DNA of 64,000 nt. Origin: Svornostia abyssi (lineage in GTDB: Bacteria; Actinomycetota; Thermoleophilia; Solirubrobacterales; Solirubrobacteraceae). The translations under genes and the position numbers were made by a program. The stretch is from the NCBI GenBank assembly GCA_024666565.1, contig CP088295.1, positions 4,464,001 to 4,528,000 on the forward strand, given 5' to 3'. This document shows positions 53,044 through 60,132 of this stretch, piece by piece; the stretch's first letter is position 1; the number at the start of each line of letters is the position of its first letter. A model generated the notes under the pieces. That model was given only the letters and a program-made list of their open reading frames with translations, was not told where the DNA came from and made no database searches.

Positions 53044-54194
53044 GATGCGCCGGAGGCTACCCGGGCGACCGGTCGCTCATACACCCGGTACTTCTTGACG
53101 ATCCGCCCGCCCATCGCCTCCATGCCGCGGTTCATCGCGGTGTTCGTCTCCAGGATCCAGCCCATCTCGCCCCACTTCACGGCGGTCTTCTCCGCCATGT
53201 CGAAGTGCTCGACGTACATCTTCGCCGCGATCCCGGTGTGCTGGAACTCGGGCTTGACGCCCAGGAAGCTGACGCGGCAGCGCGTCGTGATCTTCCGGCG
53301 GCGCAGGTAGTACCACCAGCCGAAGGGGAAGATCCGGCCGTTCATCTTCTTCAGGACCATGTTGATGTCGGGGATCGTGATCGCCACACCGACGATCTCG
53401 CCCTCCGGGCCCTCGGCGACCATGAACCAGTCGCGGTCGAAGACGAGCTGCAGCTCGGAGGCCAGGTAGTCCAGATCCGCCTTGTCGTAGGGCACGAAGT
53501 CCCAGTTCGCCCGCCACGCGGCGTTGTAGACCTCGGCGAACAGGTCCATCTCGCGGCGCAGGTGCCGGCGTGACATCTTGCGCAGGCGGATGCCGTACTT
53601 CGGCTCCACCTCGTCGGCGAGCCGGAAGATGATCGGGCGGATCGACTCGCGGTCGCTGATCTTCAGCTCCCACATGAAGAGGTCCATGGCCTTGGCCATG
53701 TCGAGCTCTTCGAGGATCCGCTGGTAGTACGGGGGCTGCCAGGGCTGCTTGATGACCGCCTCGCGGTCGAAGCCCTCGATGAGCACGCCGGCCTCGTCGT
53801 TCATCGTGAAGTCCATCGGGCCGAGCATCCGCTCTCGGCCCTGCTCGCGAACCCAGCCCGCTGCGGCCTCGAGGAGCGCGGCCGCGACCTCGGCGTCCTC
53901 CTCGAACTCGAGGAACCCGAACATGCCGGTGGGCGGCTCGTCGGTGTGCTGCGCGTCGAACGCGGCGTTGACCTGCGCGCTGATCCGGCCCACGACGCGC
54001 CCGTCACGACGTGCCAGGAAGAGCTGCGCCTCGCCGTGCTTGAAGAACGCGTTGCGCTTGGGATTGAGGAACTGCCGGCGCTCGAACCGCAGCGGGGGCA
54101 CCCAGTACGGCGAGGTAGCATGCAGGCGGAACGGGAGCTCGATGAACTCCCGCAGATCCCGTCGCCCGGCGACGGGCTGCACGACCACCGACAT
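53040..54194 (-). CDS. GNAT-family acyltransferase resembling bacterial ceramide synthase
   Basis: 384 residues starting MSVVVQPVAGRRDLREFIELPFRLHATSPYWVPPLRFERRQFLNPKRNAFF. Two GNAT-like folds: the first with AQLFLARRDGRVVGRISAQVNAAFDAQHTDEPPTGMFGFLEFEEDAEVAAALLEAAAGWVREQGRERMLGPMDFTMNDEAGVLIEGFD, the second with WFMVAEGPEGEIVGVAITIPDINMVLKKMNGRIFPFGWWY and SFLGVKPEFQHTGIAAKMYVEHF. The opening pattern and length resemble bCerS of the bacterial ceramide pathway. Divergent from the serine-palmitoyltransferase-like gene by 16 bases. Confidence 0.8.
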   Translation of the reverse strand: MSVVVQPVAGRRDLREFIELPFRLHATSPYWVPPLRFERRQFLNPKRNAFFKHGEAQLFLARRDGRVVGRISAQVNAAFDAQHTDEPPTGMFGFLEFEEDAEVAAALLEAAAGWVREQGRERMLGPMDFTMNDEAGVLIEGFDREAVIKQPWQPPYYQRILEELDMAKAMDLFMWELKISDRESIRPIIFRLADEVEPKYGIRLRKMSRRHLRREMDLFAEVYNAAWRANWDFVPYDKADLDYLASELQLVFDRDWFMVAEGPEGEIVGVAITIPDINMVLKKMNGRIFPFGWWYYLRRRKITTRCRVSFLGVKPEFQHTGIAAKMYVEHFDMAEKTAVKWGEMGWILETNTAMNRGMEAMGGRIVKKYRVYERPVARVASGAS

Positions 54195-54210
54195 CGAGGT
54201 CAACCCTACC

Positions 54211-55461
54211 GTGAGCCAGACCGGCATCGACGTGTTCGCCAAGGTACGGGGCCACGAGCGCGCCGAAATCCTGCGCGCGGCCCAGGAAGCGGACATGCTC
54301 CCCTTCTTCCGGGTCGTGGAGTCCCCGGCCGCCCCCGTCATGGAGATGGAGGGCGCCGAGCGGGTCATGCTCGGCTCAAACAACTACCTCGGCCTGACCG
54401 GTGACCCACGGGTCATCGCCGGCGCGCGCGAGGCGCTGGAGACCTACGGCACGGGCCTCACGGGCTCACGCCTGCTCAACGGCACCACCCCGCTGCACCT
54501 CGAGCTCGAGCGTGAGATCGCCGCGTGGATGGGCACCGAGGACGCCATCGTCTTCACGACCGGCCACCAGGCCAACCTCGGCGCGCTCGGCACGCTGCTG
54601 GGCCCCGAGGACACCGTGATCGTCGACAGCGCCGACCACGCGTCCATCCTCGACGGCTGCCTGCTCAGCAAGGCCAAGCTGCGCCCGTTCCGCCACAACA
54701 AGCTCGACAAGCTTGAGAAGGCGCTCTCACGGGCTGTGAACGACCCGGGCGGCGTCCTCATCGTCGTCGACGGCGTCTTCAGCATGGAGGGTGACGTCGC
54801 GCCCCTGAAGGAGATCGCCGACCTCGCCGAGCGCTACGGCGCCCGGCTCATGGTCGACGAGGCCCACGGCGCGGGCGTGCTCGGCGCGCGCGGCGCGGGG
54901 GCGAGCGAGCTGCTGGGCGTGGAGGATCGTGTGGACCTGCGGATGGGGACGTTCAGCAAGTCGCTGGCGTCCTGCGGGGGGTTCCTGGCGGGTTCGAGCG
55001 AGGTCATCGAGTACCTGCGTATCCAGAGCCGGGCGTTCCTCTTCACGGCGTCGGCGGTGCCGGCCGCCGTGGGCGCAGCGCTGGCGGCCCTGCGCATCGT
55101 CCGCTCCGACGAGGGCCCGCAGCTCATGGCCAAGGTGCTCGAGAACGCCCGCCACTGGCGCGAGGGCCTGCACGGCCTGGGCTTCCGGGTCATCGAGAGC
55201 GAGAACGGCATCGTCACGCCGGTCGTCCCGGTGCTGGTCGAGGACGACTGGAAGGCCGGGCTGCTGTGGAAGGCGTTGTGGGACGCGGGCGTCTTCGTGA
55301 ACGTCGCGATCCACCCCGCGGTTCCGCCCGGCGGCGCCCTGCTGCGCACGAGCGTCATGGCGACGCATGACACGGCGACCCTCGACGAGGCGCTGCGTCG
55401 CGTCGGCGAGGTGAAAGCCGCATTCGAGGCTGAGCACGGGGCCCTCCCCTCACCGCTTTAG
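54211..55461 (+). CDS. Alpha-oxoamine synthase, serine palmitoyltransferase-like
   Basis: 416 residues from GTG 54211 (GAGGT 10 bases upstream). PLP-dependent AONS family: MLGSNNYLGLTGDPRVIAGAREALETYGTGLTGSRLLNGTTPLHLELE, FTTGHQANLGALGTLLGPEDTVIVDSADHASILDGCLLSKAKLRPFRHNK, VDEAHGAGVLG, and TFSKSLASCGGF with the PLP lysine. YGTGxTGSRxLNGT is the form found in Spt, unlike BioF or KBL. Condenses an acyl-CoA with an amino acid; serine is inferred, not shown. The frame is open far upstream, so the start rests on the ribosome binding site. Confidence 0.85.
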   Translation: MSQTGIDVFAKVRGHERAEILRAAQEADMLPFFRVVESPAAPVMEMEGAERVMLGSNNYLGLTGDPRVIAGAREALETYGTGLTGSRLLNGTTPLHLELEREIAAWMGTEDAIVFTTGHQANLGALGTLLGPEDTVIVDSADHASILDGCLLSKAKLRPFRHNKLDKLEKALSRAVNDPGGVLIVVDGVFSMEGDVAPLKEIADLAERYGARLMVDEAHGAGVLGARGAGASELLGVEDRVDLRMGTFSKSLASCGGFLAGSSEVIEYLRIQSRAFLFTASAVPAAVGAALAALRIVRSDEGPQLMAKVLENARHWREGLHGLGFRVIESENGIVTPVVPVLVEDDWKAGLLWKALWDAGVFVNVAIHPAVPPGGALLRTSVMATHDTATLDEALRRVGEVKAAFEAEHGALPSPL

Positions 55462-55776
55462 ACAACCTGAGCATCTTTTCCTTGTCCAGATCTTCACAAG
55501 GCGGAAACAAGAGAAAAAAGGCGCTATTAGCGAACGGGCCGGACGGTTGTCCGTTGACCCCGACAGCGCCCCTGTCATAGCTTCGCCAGGCGCTCAGCGC
55601 GACGCACCGGGGGAGACATACGAGCCGTCCAGGCACCACGGGAGGGGCCGGGACAGCCAGGGTCGTAAGTCTCCGCGAGGGCCCCGGACAGCTGTCGTGC
55701 GCGCGCATGCGGTCAGAGAACATCCAAGGCAACGTTGACCTCGACGCCGGGAGAGCGAGGTCAGCAGGGAGGACAG
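55462..55776. other. Intergenic region before mihF, no gene seen
   Basis: 315 bases after spt. The first 60 bases are AT-rich (TTTTCCTTGTCC, GAGAAAAAAGG). A promoter-like pair TTGACC (55554-55559) and CATAGC (55576-55581, 16-base spacing) is weak. AGGGAGGACAG just before the mihF ATG is its ribosome binding site. No hairpin or repeat stands out. Confidence 0.4.
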
Positions 55777-56176
55777 ATGAACGCGACAGCGACGATTTCC
55801 CCTGGGCATGAGACGGGTGCTGCCCCCCAGCACCTGGTGGCGCTTCAGCGCGCCAATGAGGTCCGGCTGGCTCGGGCCGAGCTCAAGCGCCGTATCGGCG
55901 CCGGGGAGATCACGGTCGGCGACGTGGTGCTCAGCACGCCGTGGGAGGCGGCGAGCATGACCGTCGCCGATCTCCTGATGAGTCAGAAGCGGTGGGGTCG
56001 TACCCGCTGCAAGAAGTTCCTCTCCGCAATCCCCCCTCACGGAGACGAAGACGGTGGGTTCGCTCACGGAGCGCCAGCGCCACGCAGTGGCGCAGGCCCT
56101 CGGCGAGCTGGTGCCGTCCTCGCATCGGAGCGCGGACGATTCGGTGGCGCGGCGCGCAATGCGCTTCGCGGCCTAA
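55777..56176 (+). CDS. mihF: Integration host factor, actinobacterial type (one-base frameshift)
   Basis: About 132 residues. Nucleoid protein with an S13-like helix-two-turn-helix: LVALQRANEVRLARAELKRRIGAGEITVGDVVLSTPWEAASMTVADLLMSQKRWGRTRCKKFLSAIPL. The remainder (TETKTVGSLTERQRHAVAQALGELVPSSHRSADDSVARRAMRFAA) is one frame over. The break is six C at 56033-56038; five C give AIPLTETKT. Start ATG 55777 with GGGAGG upstream. Overlaps the convergent VOC gene by 4 bases. Confidence 0.9.
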
Positions 56177-56634
56177 GACGACATCGGAACGGGCGGCGCC
56201 GGGGGCGGCGCCGCCACGCCGACCCGGGTCGCGAGCTCCAAGATGTGCCCGTCCGGGTCGCGCAGGTACAGCGAATGGAAGCCGTTGCGGGAGAAGATCT
56301 CGCTGGTCGCCACTCCGTGCTGCGTGAGGTAGTCCCGCCAGCCGGCGAGTTCCTCGCCGCTGTCCACGGTCAGCGCGATGTGGTGCGTCGATCCCTTCCC
56401 CACGACCCCCGGGTCCATGGACGCGTACTCCAGGAACGAGATCCGCTGTCCTCCCCCGGTGTCGAACCAGTAGTGCCGCGCGTCCGGGTCGTCGTCGCTC
56501 GTCGTCTCCTGCACCAGCGCAAGGCCCAGGAGATCCCGGTAGAAGGCGGTGGTGGCCTGCAGGTCGGAGCTGATCAGGGTCAGGTGATGCAGGCCGCGGA
56601 TCGCCATGCGGCGCGGCTCGGCGGGGTCAGGCAC
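56173..56634 (-). CDS. VOC-family (glyoxalase/dioxygenase) protein
   Basis: 153 residues from GTG 56632-56634 with GGAGGA 10 bases upstream (ATG 56607 is an alternative). Two beta-alpha-beta-beta-beta units: IRGLHHLTLISSDLQATTAFYRDLLGLALVQET and STHHIALTVDSGEELAGWRDYLTQHGVATSEIF with FHSLYLRDPDGHILELATRVG. Metal ligands are His (HHLTL), His (HHIAL) and Glu (ILELA). Substrate not assigned. Overlaps the membrane-protein gene upstream by 8 bases. Confidence 0.88.
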   Translation of the reverse strand: MPDPAEPRRMAIRGLHHLTLISSDLQATTAFYRDLLGLALVQETTSDDDPDARHYWFDTGGGQRISFLEYASMDPGVVGKGSTHHIALTVDSGEELAGWRDYLTQHGVATSEIFSRNGFHSLYLRDPDGHILELATRVGVAAPPPAPPVPMSS

Positions 56635-57100
56635 GGAAGCTCAGTCCTCCGGATCGACGACGGAACACCTCGCGCAGGGCGAGGAACGAGATGAGGAACA
56701 CGGCGACGGTGATGCCGAGCCGGACCACGGCGGTCAGCTCGGCGGCGAACCACGAGATCGCGACCGCGACCGCCGTGGGGAGCAGCGCCAGCAGCATGCT
56801 GTGCGAACGAAAGCCGGTGATGTGCTCGCGGATCGCGACCTCGAGCGACGCGACGCAGATCACCGCGATGCCGAAGCCCAGCACCGTGCGCCCCTGCCCG
56901 TCGCCCATGACCAGGCCGATCACCACGAACACCAGCCCGGTAACGATGAGGACCTCGACGAGGGGGAACGGCGCCCACGGCGGCTTCGGCGCCTCCTTCG
57001 TGGGCGCGCGGTGCCGCGACGCACGAGCCGCTCGCGGAGCGGATGGCGCGGGGGCGGAGACGGGGCTCGGCCCCCCACGCTTGCGGCTGCGACGTCCCAT
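56627..57100 (-). CDS. Four-helix membrane protein, unknown function
   Basis: 157 residues. Basic, Ala/Pro-rich N-terminus (RRSRKRGGPSPVSAPAPSAPRAARASRHRAPTKEAPKPP), then four hydrophobic helices (FPLVEVLIVTGLVFVVIGLVMG; TVLGFGIAVICVASLEVAI; MLLALLPTAVAVAISWFAA; LGITVAVFLISFLALREVF). No family recognised. Upstream and coupled to the VOC gene. Confidence 0.6.
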   Translation of the reverse strand: MGRRSRKRGGPSPVSAPAPSAPRAARASRHRAPTKEAPKPPWAPFPLVEVLIVTGLVFVVIGLVMGDGQGRTVLGFGIAVICVASLEVAIREHITGFRSHSMLLALLPTAVAVAISWFAAELTAVVRLGITVAVFLISFLALREVFRRRSGGLSFRA

Positions 57101-57139
57101 ACGTGCCGCGGAGGCTAATGGTGCGGCGTTGCGCAGGCG

Positions 57140-57613
57140 TTATGGGCAGCCCGACGAGAGCTTGACCTGCCACCAGCCGGCGAGCATGCCGATGATCCCG
57201 AGCTTCGGACGCACCTGGTAGCTGCCGCAGCCCGGCTCGCCGAGGTCAGCTCTGGGGATGCGGACGTACGGATGCCGTTCCGGTGCCCGCCGGACCTCTT
57301 CGAGGAACGCCCGCGTGCGGGCGATCTCGGTGCGGCGGGCGGCGCGGTGGGTGCGCTCCTCCGCGACGCGGGCGATCAGCGCGTCGCGCTGGCAAACAAG
57401 CTCGGCGAACGTCGGAAGATGGGCCCGTCGGTGTTCGGCGCTCTGCTCGATGACGCGGCGATCGCCCGGGTCGCTGAAACCCTCGGCCATGAGCTGTGCG
57501 AGTTCGCGCTCGAGATGACGCAGCTGGCTACGGAGCGAGGCTCGGGCCGCGCGCCCGTCAACGATGCCGGGGATCGACATCGTGTCGAGCTTCGGTGCCG
57601 TGATTGCGCCCAT
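57140..57613 (-). CDS. Coiled-coil protein, unknown function
   Basis: 157 residues starting MGAITAPKLDTMSIPGIVDGRAARASLRSQLRHLERELAQLM. This ATG is chosen because GGAGG is 6 bases upstream; an ATG at 57619 and a TTG at 57631 are closer to or inside that site. Middle region is a helical coiled coil (LVCQRDALIARVAEERTHRAARRTEIARTRAFLEEVRRAPERHPYVRIPRADLGEPGCGSYQVRPKLGIIGMLAGWWQVKLSSGCP). C-terminal Cys and Trp residues (GWWQVKLSSGCP). Function unknown. Confidence 0.6.
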   Translation of the reverse strand: MGAITAPKLDTMSIPGIVDGRAARASLRSQLRHLERELAQLMAEGFSDPGDRRVIEQSAEHRRAHLPTFAELVCQRDALIARVAEERTHRAARRTEIARTRAFLEEVRRAPERHPYVRIPRADLGEPGCGSYQVRPKLGIIGMLAGWWQVKLSSGCP

Positions 57614-57724
57614 CGCCATCCTCCGCTTCAAACGCTACCACCCGCCTCGAAACTCATGCGTGGCGATACAGCGACGCGACGCGGCGAGCCGCGCCGCGCC
57701 GCGCCGGCGCGCCGACTCTGGCGG

Positions 57725-58012
57725 CTACGAGAACGGGTTAAGGCACCGCGTCTCCACCCAGCCGTAGCGATTGACGTGCCCGTAGGCGAAGCCCCAAGCG
57801 TAGCCTTGGTTCGTACCGCTCATGACATCAAAGGTCTGACCGGCGTACAGAGCGCCGACCACCCAGTTGTTGGGAACGTATGGGTGGCCGCTCCAGACGT
57901 ACGTCGAACCGCACCACACGGCAAGGCGCTTGGCGGATGCCGGCGGTGCGGCGGCCGCGGAAACGGCAAGCACGCAGAGCAGTGTCAGGACCAGCGCACG
58001 GAGTTTGATCAC
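57725..58012 (-). CDS. Small secreted SH3-like protein, two-Cys family A
   Basis: 95 residues from GTG 58010-58012 with GGGAGA upstream. Signal peptide (VIKLRALVLTLLCVLAVSAAAAPPASA). Mature part RLAVWCGSTYVWSGHPYVPNNWVVGALYAGQTFDVMSG and WGFAYGHVNRYGWVETRCLNPFS, with two Cys and an SH3b-like ending. Closely matches the protein at 59714: CGxTYVW, QTF, FAxGxVNRxGxV and CL are shared. An AT-rich inverted repeat lies upstream. Confidence 0.7.
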   Translation of the reverse strand: MIKLRALVLTLLCVLAVSAAAAPPASAKRLAVWCGSTYVWSGHPYVPNNWVVGALYAGQTFDVMSGTNQGYAWGFAYGHVNRYGWVETRCLNPFS

Positions 58013-58100
58013 GGGATCTCCCGATGCTCGAAGAGTCTCAGCCAGCAGGGCCAAGATCGGACGGCATGAGTATACGCAGTGTGCCTTGACTACTTTTGCG

Positions 58101-58128
58101 TTGGTATCACTCTGTTTTCGCGTACCAA
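58101..58128 (-). promoter_or_regulatory. Inverted repeat upstream of the secreted protein gene
   Basis: TTGGTA (58101-58106) and TACCAA (58123-58128) are inverted with a 16-base spacer, in an AT-rich patch (58088-58128) about 90 bases before the GTG at 58012. The paralog at 59714 also has an inverted repeat at a similar distance. Confidence 0.4.
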
Positions 58129-58140
58129 AGGTTCTTGCGG

Positions 58141-58746
58141 TCACCCGGGGGCGACCAGGTCCGCCACGCGGTCGAGCGCCTCCCAGGCCGCGACGGCCGG
58201 CACACCGGCCGGGGTCACTGCAGCCAGGCGGACAGCCACCGTGTCGGCCGTAGGGAGTAGCTCACGCACAGGCTCTTCCCACAGCGGAATGACAGTTCGA
58301 TCGTCATCCGCGAGCACGACCGCGCCGTCCTCGAGCGTCAGGTGCAGCGGCCCGCGCAGCGACGCGTCGTCGCAGGCGACCACCGCGACCTTCGTGTCGA
58401 GCAGCGCAAGCAGCAGCGCGTCGGTGATCACGTCCCGCGACGGGAAGCCGCCGTGTCTGAGCCGTTCGACCAGCGCGGCCTCGTAGGGCGTCCGATCGAC
58501 GTCGGGGTCCAGCCCCGTGTGCCGGAACGCGACCCGGTACGCGTGCACGATCTCGTCCTGCCGCGCCTCGATCGCCACCGCGCCGGTGATACGGCCCGCG
58601 AGCTCGCGCAGCCGGTCGCGGACGTCGGGGTCGCGGCGGCGGTGCAGCGCGGACGGCGCAGTGAGCTCCCACAGGGCGAGGCCGGGCAGGTCGGCCTCGA
58701 CCCGGGGGTCGATCGCGCCGCGCCGCGGGGTCGCCGGATCGGTCAC
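58141..58746 (-). CDS. B3/4 domain protein
   Basis: 201 residues from GTG 58744-58746, overlapping the previous stop (GTGA). Matches the B3/B4 (PheRS editing-like) domain: DPRVEADLPGLALWELTAPSALHRRRDPDVRDRLRELAGRITGAVAIEARQDEIVHAYRVAFRHTGLDPDVDRTPYEAALVERLRHGGFPSRDVITDALLLALLDTKVAVVACDDASLRGPLHL. Stand-alone members may deacylate or bind amino acids. C-terminal part is less conserved. Paired with the thioredoxin-like gene. Confidence 0.8.
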   Translation of the reverse strand: MTDPATPRRGAIDPRVEADLPGLALWELTAPSALHRRRDPDVRDRLRELAGRITGAVAIEARQDEIVHAYRVAFRHTGLDPDVDRTPYEAALVERLRHGGFPSRDVITDALLLALLDTKVAVVACDDASLRGPLHLTLEDGAVVLADDDRTVIPLWEEPVRELLPTADTVAVRLAAVTPAGVPAVAAWEALDRVADLVAPG

Positions 58747-59381
58747 GGCGCTCCCGCGCGCCGCCGTAGCTCGTCGACCGTGAGCTCCTCGTAGGCCGTG
58801 CTGCGGACGCTGCCGCCCTGGGCCGCGAACACCGTCTGCGGGCAGGTGAGCACGCGGTACACGGCGCTCAGGGCGCCGTCGCGGTCCCACCCGACCGGGA
58901 TGGTGATCCGCCGGCGATCGAGCTCCTCGCGCAGGTCGTCCCGGTCCCCCTTGATCGCGACTGCCGCGACCTGCAGCTCGGGCTCCGCGCGCTTGAGCTC
59001 CTCGAGAGCACGCAGTTGGTCCATGCACTTCCCAGCCTGCGCCACGAACGTCAGGACCACGGGGCCACGCTCTGCGAGCTGGCAGCCGTTGAGGATCTCC
59101 GGGCCCCGGACATCGCACGCGGGCCGCGCCCCCGCGGCGCCCTGGTCCTCGCGGGTCGCGACATTCGCGTCCCCGTCGAGGTCGGACCGCACGAGCGGGG
59201 TGGCGAACGGCGGCATCACCTCCCCCACGGGCAGGCTGTCGGGCGTGTCCTCGGCGCGGTCCTGGAACAGGGCGTAGCCGAGCCCCAGAAAGGCGATCAT
59301 GAGCATGGCGCCCGCGACGGAGCCCGACCAGCCGAGCTGTTTCACGATCGTGTCCGAGTCGGTGACCACACGTCCGGGCAT
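58743..59381 (-). CDS. Membrane-anchored thioredoxin-fold protein
   Basis: 212 residues from ATG 59379-59381 (GTG 59369 is an alternative). One N-terminal membrane helix (GSVAGAMLMIAFLGLGYALF), then a TlpA/redoxin-like fold: VVLTFVAQAGKCMDQLRALEELKRAEPELQVAAVAIKGDRDDLREELDRRRITIPVGWDRDGALSAVYRVLTCPQTVFAAQGGSV. The active site has a single Cys (GKCMDQ), not CxxC, and another Cys sits in the substrate-binding loop (LTCP). A peroxiredoxin-like or sensor role is possible. Coupled to the B3/4 gene. Confidence 0.75.
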   Translation of the reverse strand: MPGRVVTDSDTIVKQLGWSGSVAGAMLMIAFLGLGYALFQDRAEDTPDSLPVGEVMPPFATPLVRSDLDGDANVATREDQGAAGARPACDVRGPEILNGCQLAERGPVVLTFVAQAGKCMDQLRALEELKRAEPELQVAAVAIKGDRDDLREELDRRRITIPVGWDRDGALSAVYRVLTCPQTVFAAQGGSVRSTAYEELTVDELRRRAGAP

Positions 59382-59516
59382 TCTCCCTGACGGCAACGAC
59401 TGGCGACCGGCCGCCGGTAGCTCTCCCGCAAGTCGCTATGTCGGCCACCTGGTCGCGACCGCGACACGACCGGCAACTACGAGAGCGCGCCGCTGGGCGT
59501 GAAGAATGCCGCGCGC

Positions 59517-59549
59517 TTTGCACAGCTTGCAGGTTCTTTGCTGTGCAAA
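59517..59549 (+). promoter_or_regulatory. Long inverted repeat in a 330-base intergenic region
   Basis: TTTGCACAG (59517-59525) and CTGTGCAAA (59541-59549) form a perfect 9-bp repeat with a 15-base spacer. Region 59382-59713 contains no gene; the part from 59510 to 59700 is AT-rich for this genome (AATATTTGTGACC, ACACATAG). It sits about 165 bases before the secreted-protein gene at 59714. Could be an operator or an RNA stem. Confidence 0.5.
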
Positions 59550-59713
59550 TCCTGAATATTTGTGACCGGAGCTCTTCAGTACACATAGCTTGCGGTCGAC
59601 CCTCGTATCGACTCGGCCTCGGCGCCATCCCGACCTCTCGCTATCGCGGCTTCTGGCGTGGTGGTCGTCGGTCAACCACTACGAGGTTCTGTCCAACATC
59701 ACTAGGAGGAAAT

Positions 59714-60025
59714 GTGGGATTGGTGAGCCGATCAGCCATCGTGGCCGCGTGCGTCGCGTCTGCCTTCGGCATCAGCGCAGCCCCGGCATCAGCCTGGGCC
59801 GGGCAGCGACTGACCGCCACGTGCGGACCGACCTATGTCTGGGCGGCCGCCACGTACGGTGCGACCAACACCTACAACCCGGGGGTCGCATTGTACGGCG
59901 CGCTCTGGCCGCCACAGACCTTCACCCATGACGGCACCTACTGGGGTGTCACGATGCTGAGAGGGTTCGCGTTCGGCGCAGTCAACCGAACCGGTTTCGT
60001 GTACTACGGCTGCCTTCGCGGGTAG
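59714..60025 (+). CDS. Small secreted SH3-like protein, two-Cys family B
   Basis: 103 residues from GTG 59714, with AGGAGG 4-5 bases upstream. Signal peptide (AIVAACVASAFGISAAPASAW). Mature RLTATCGPTYVWAAATYGATNTYNPGVALYGALWPPQTF, WGVTMLRGFAFGAVNRTGFVYYGCLRG. Shares CGxTYVW, QTF, FAxGxVNRxGxV and CL with the protein at 57725. Two cysteines in both are likely disulfide-bonded. Unknown role, exported. Confidence 0.7.
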   Translation: MGLVSRSAIVAACVASAFGISAAPASAWAGQRLTATCGPTYVWAAATYGATNTYNPGVALYGALWPPQTFTHDGTYWGVTMLRGFAFGAVNRTGFVYYGCLRG

Positions 60026-60091
60026 CCCCGCGGTTCTGACTGGCCGCCGGTCTAACTGGCGCAGCCCGTCGGGCGGCGGACCTGTAGAAGC

Positions 60092-60132
60092 GAGCGGTTG
60101 GCTGCGTGTTCAGTTCACGCCGCCAACCGCTC
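60092..60132 (-). terminator. Inverted repeat spanning the mmpL stop codon
   Basis: GAGCGGTTGGC (60092-60102) and GCCAACCGCTC (60122-60132) are perfect 11-bp arms with a 19-base spacer. The stop of the MmpL gene (60115) lies between the arms, so this is a terminator that includes the last codons. Confidence 0.6.

Noticed and set aside
53749..55461. Longer serine-palmitoyltransferase-like protein with 154 extra residues
   Set aside because: The upstream part is antisense to the GNAT coding region and has no family match; the GTG at 54211 has a ribosome binding site.
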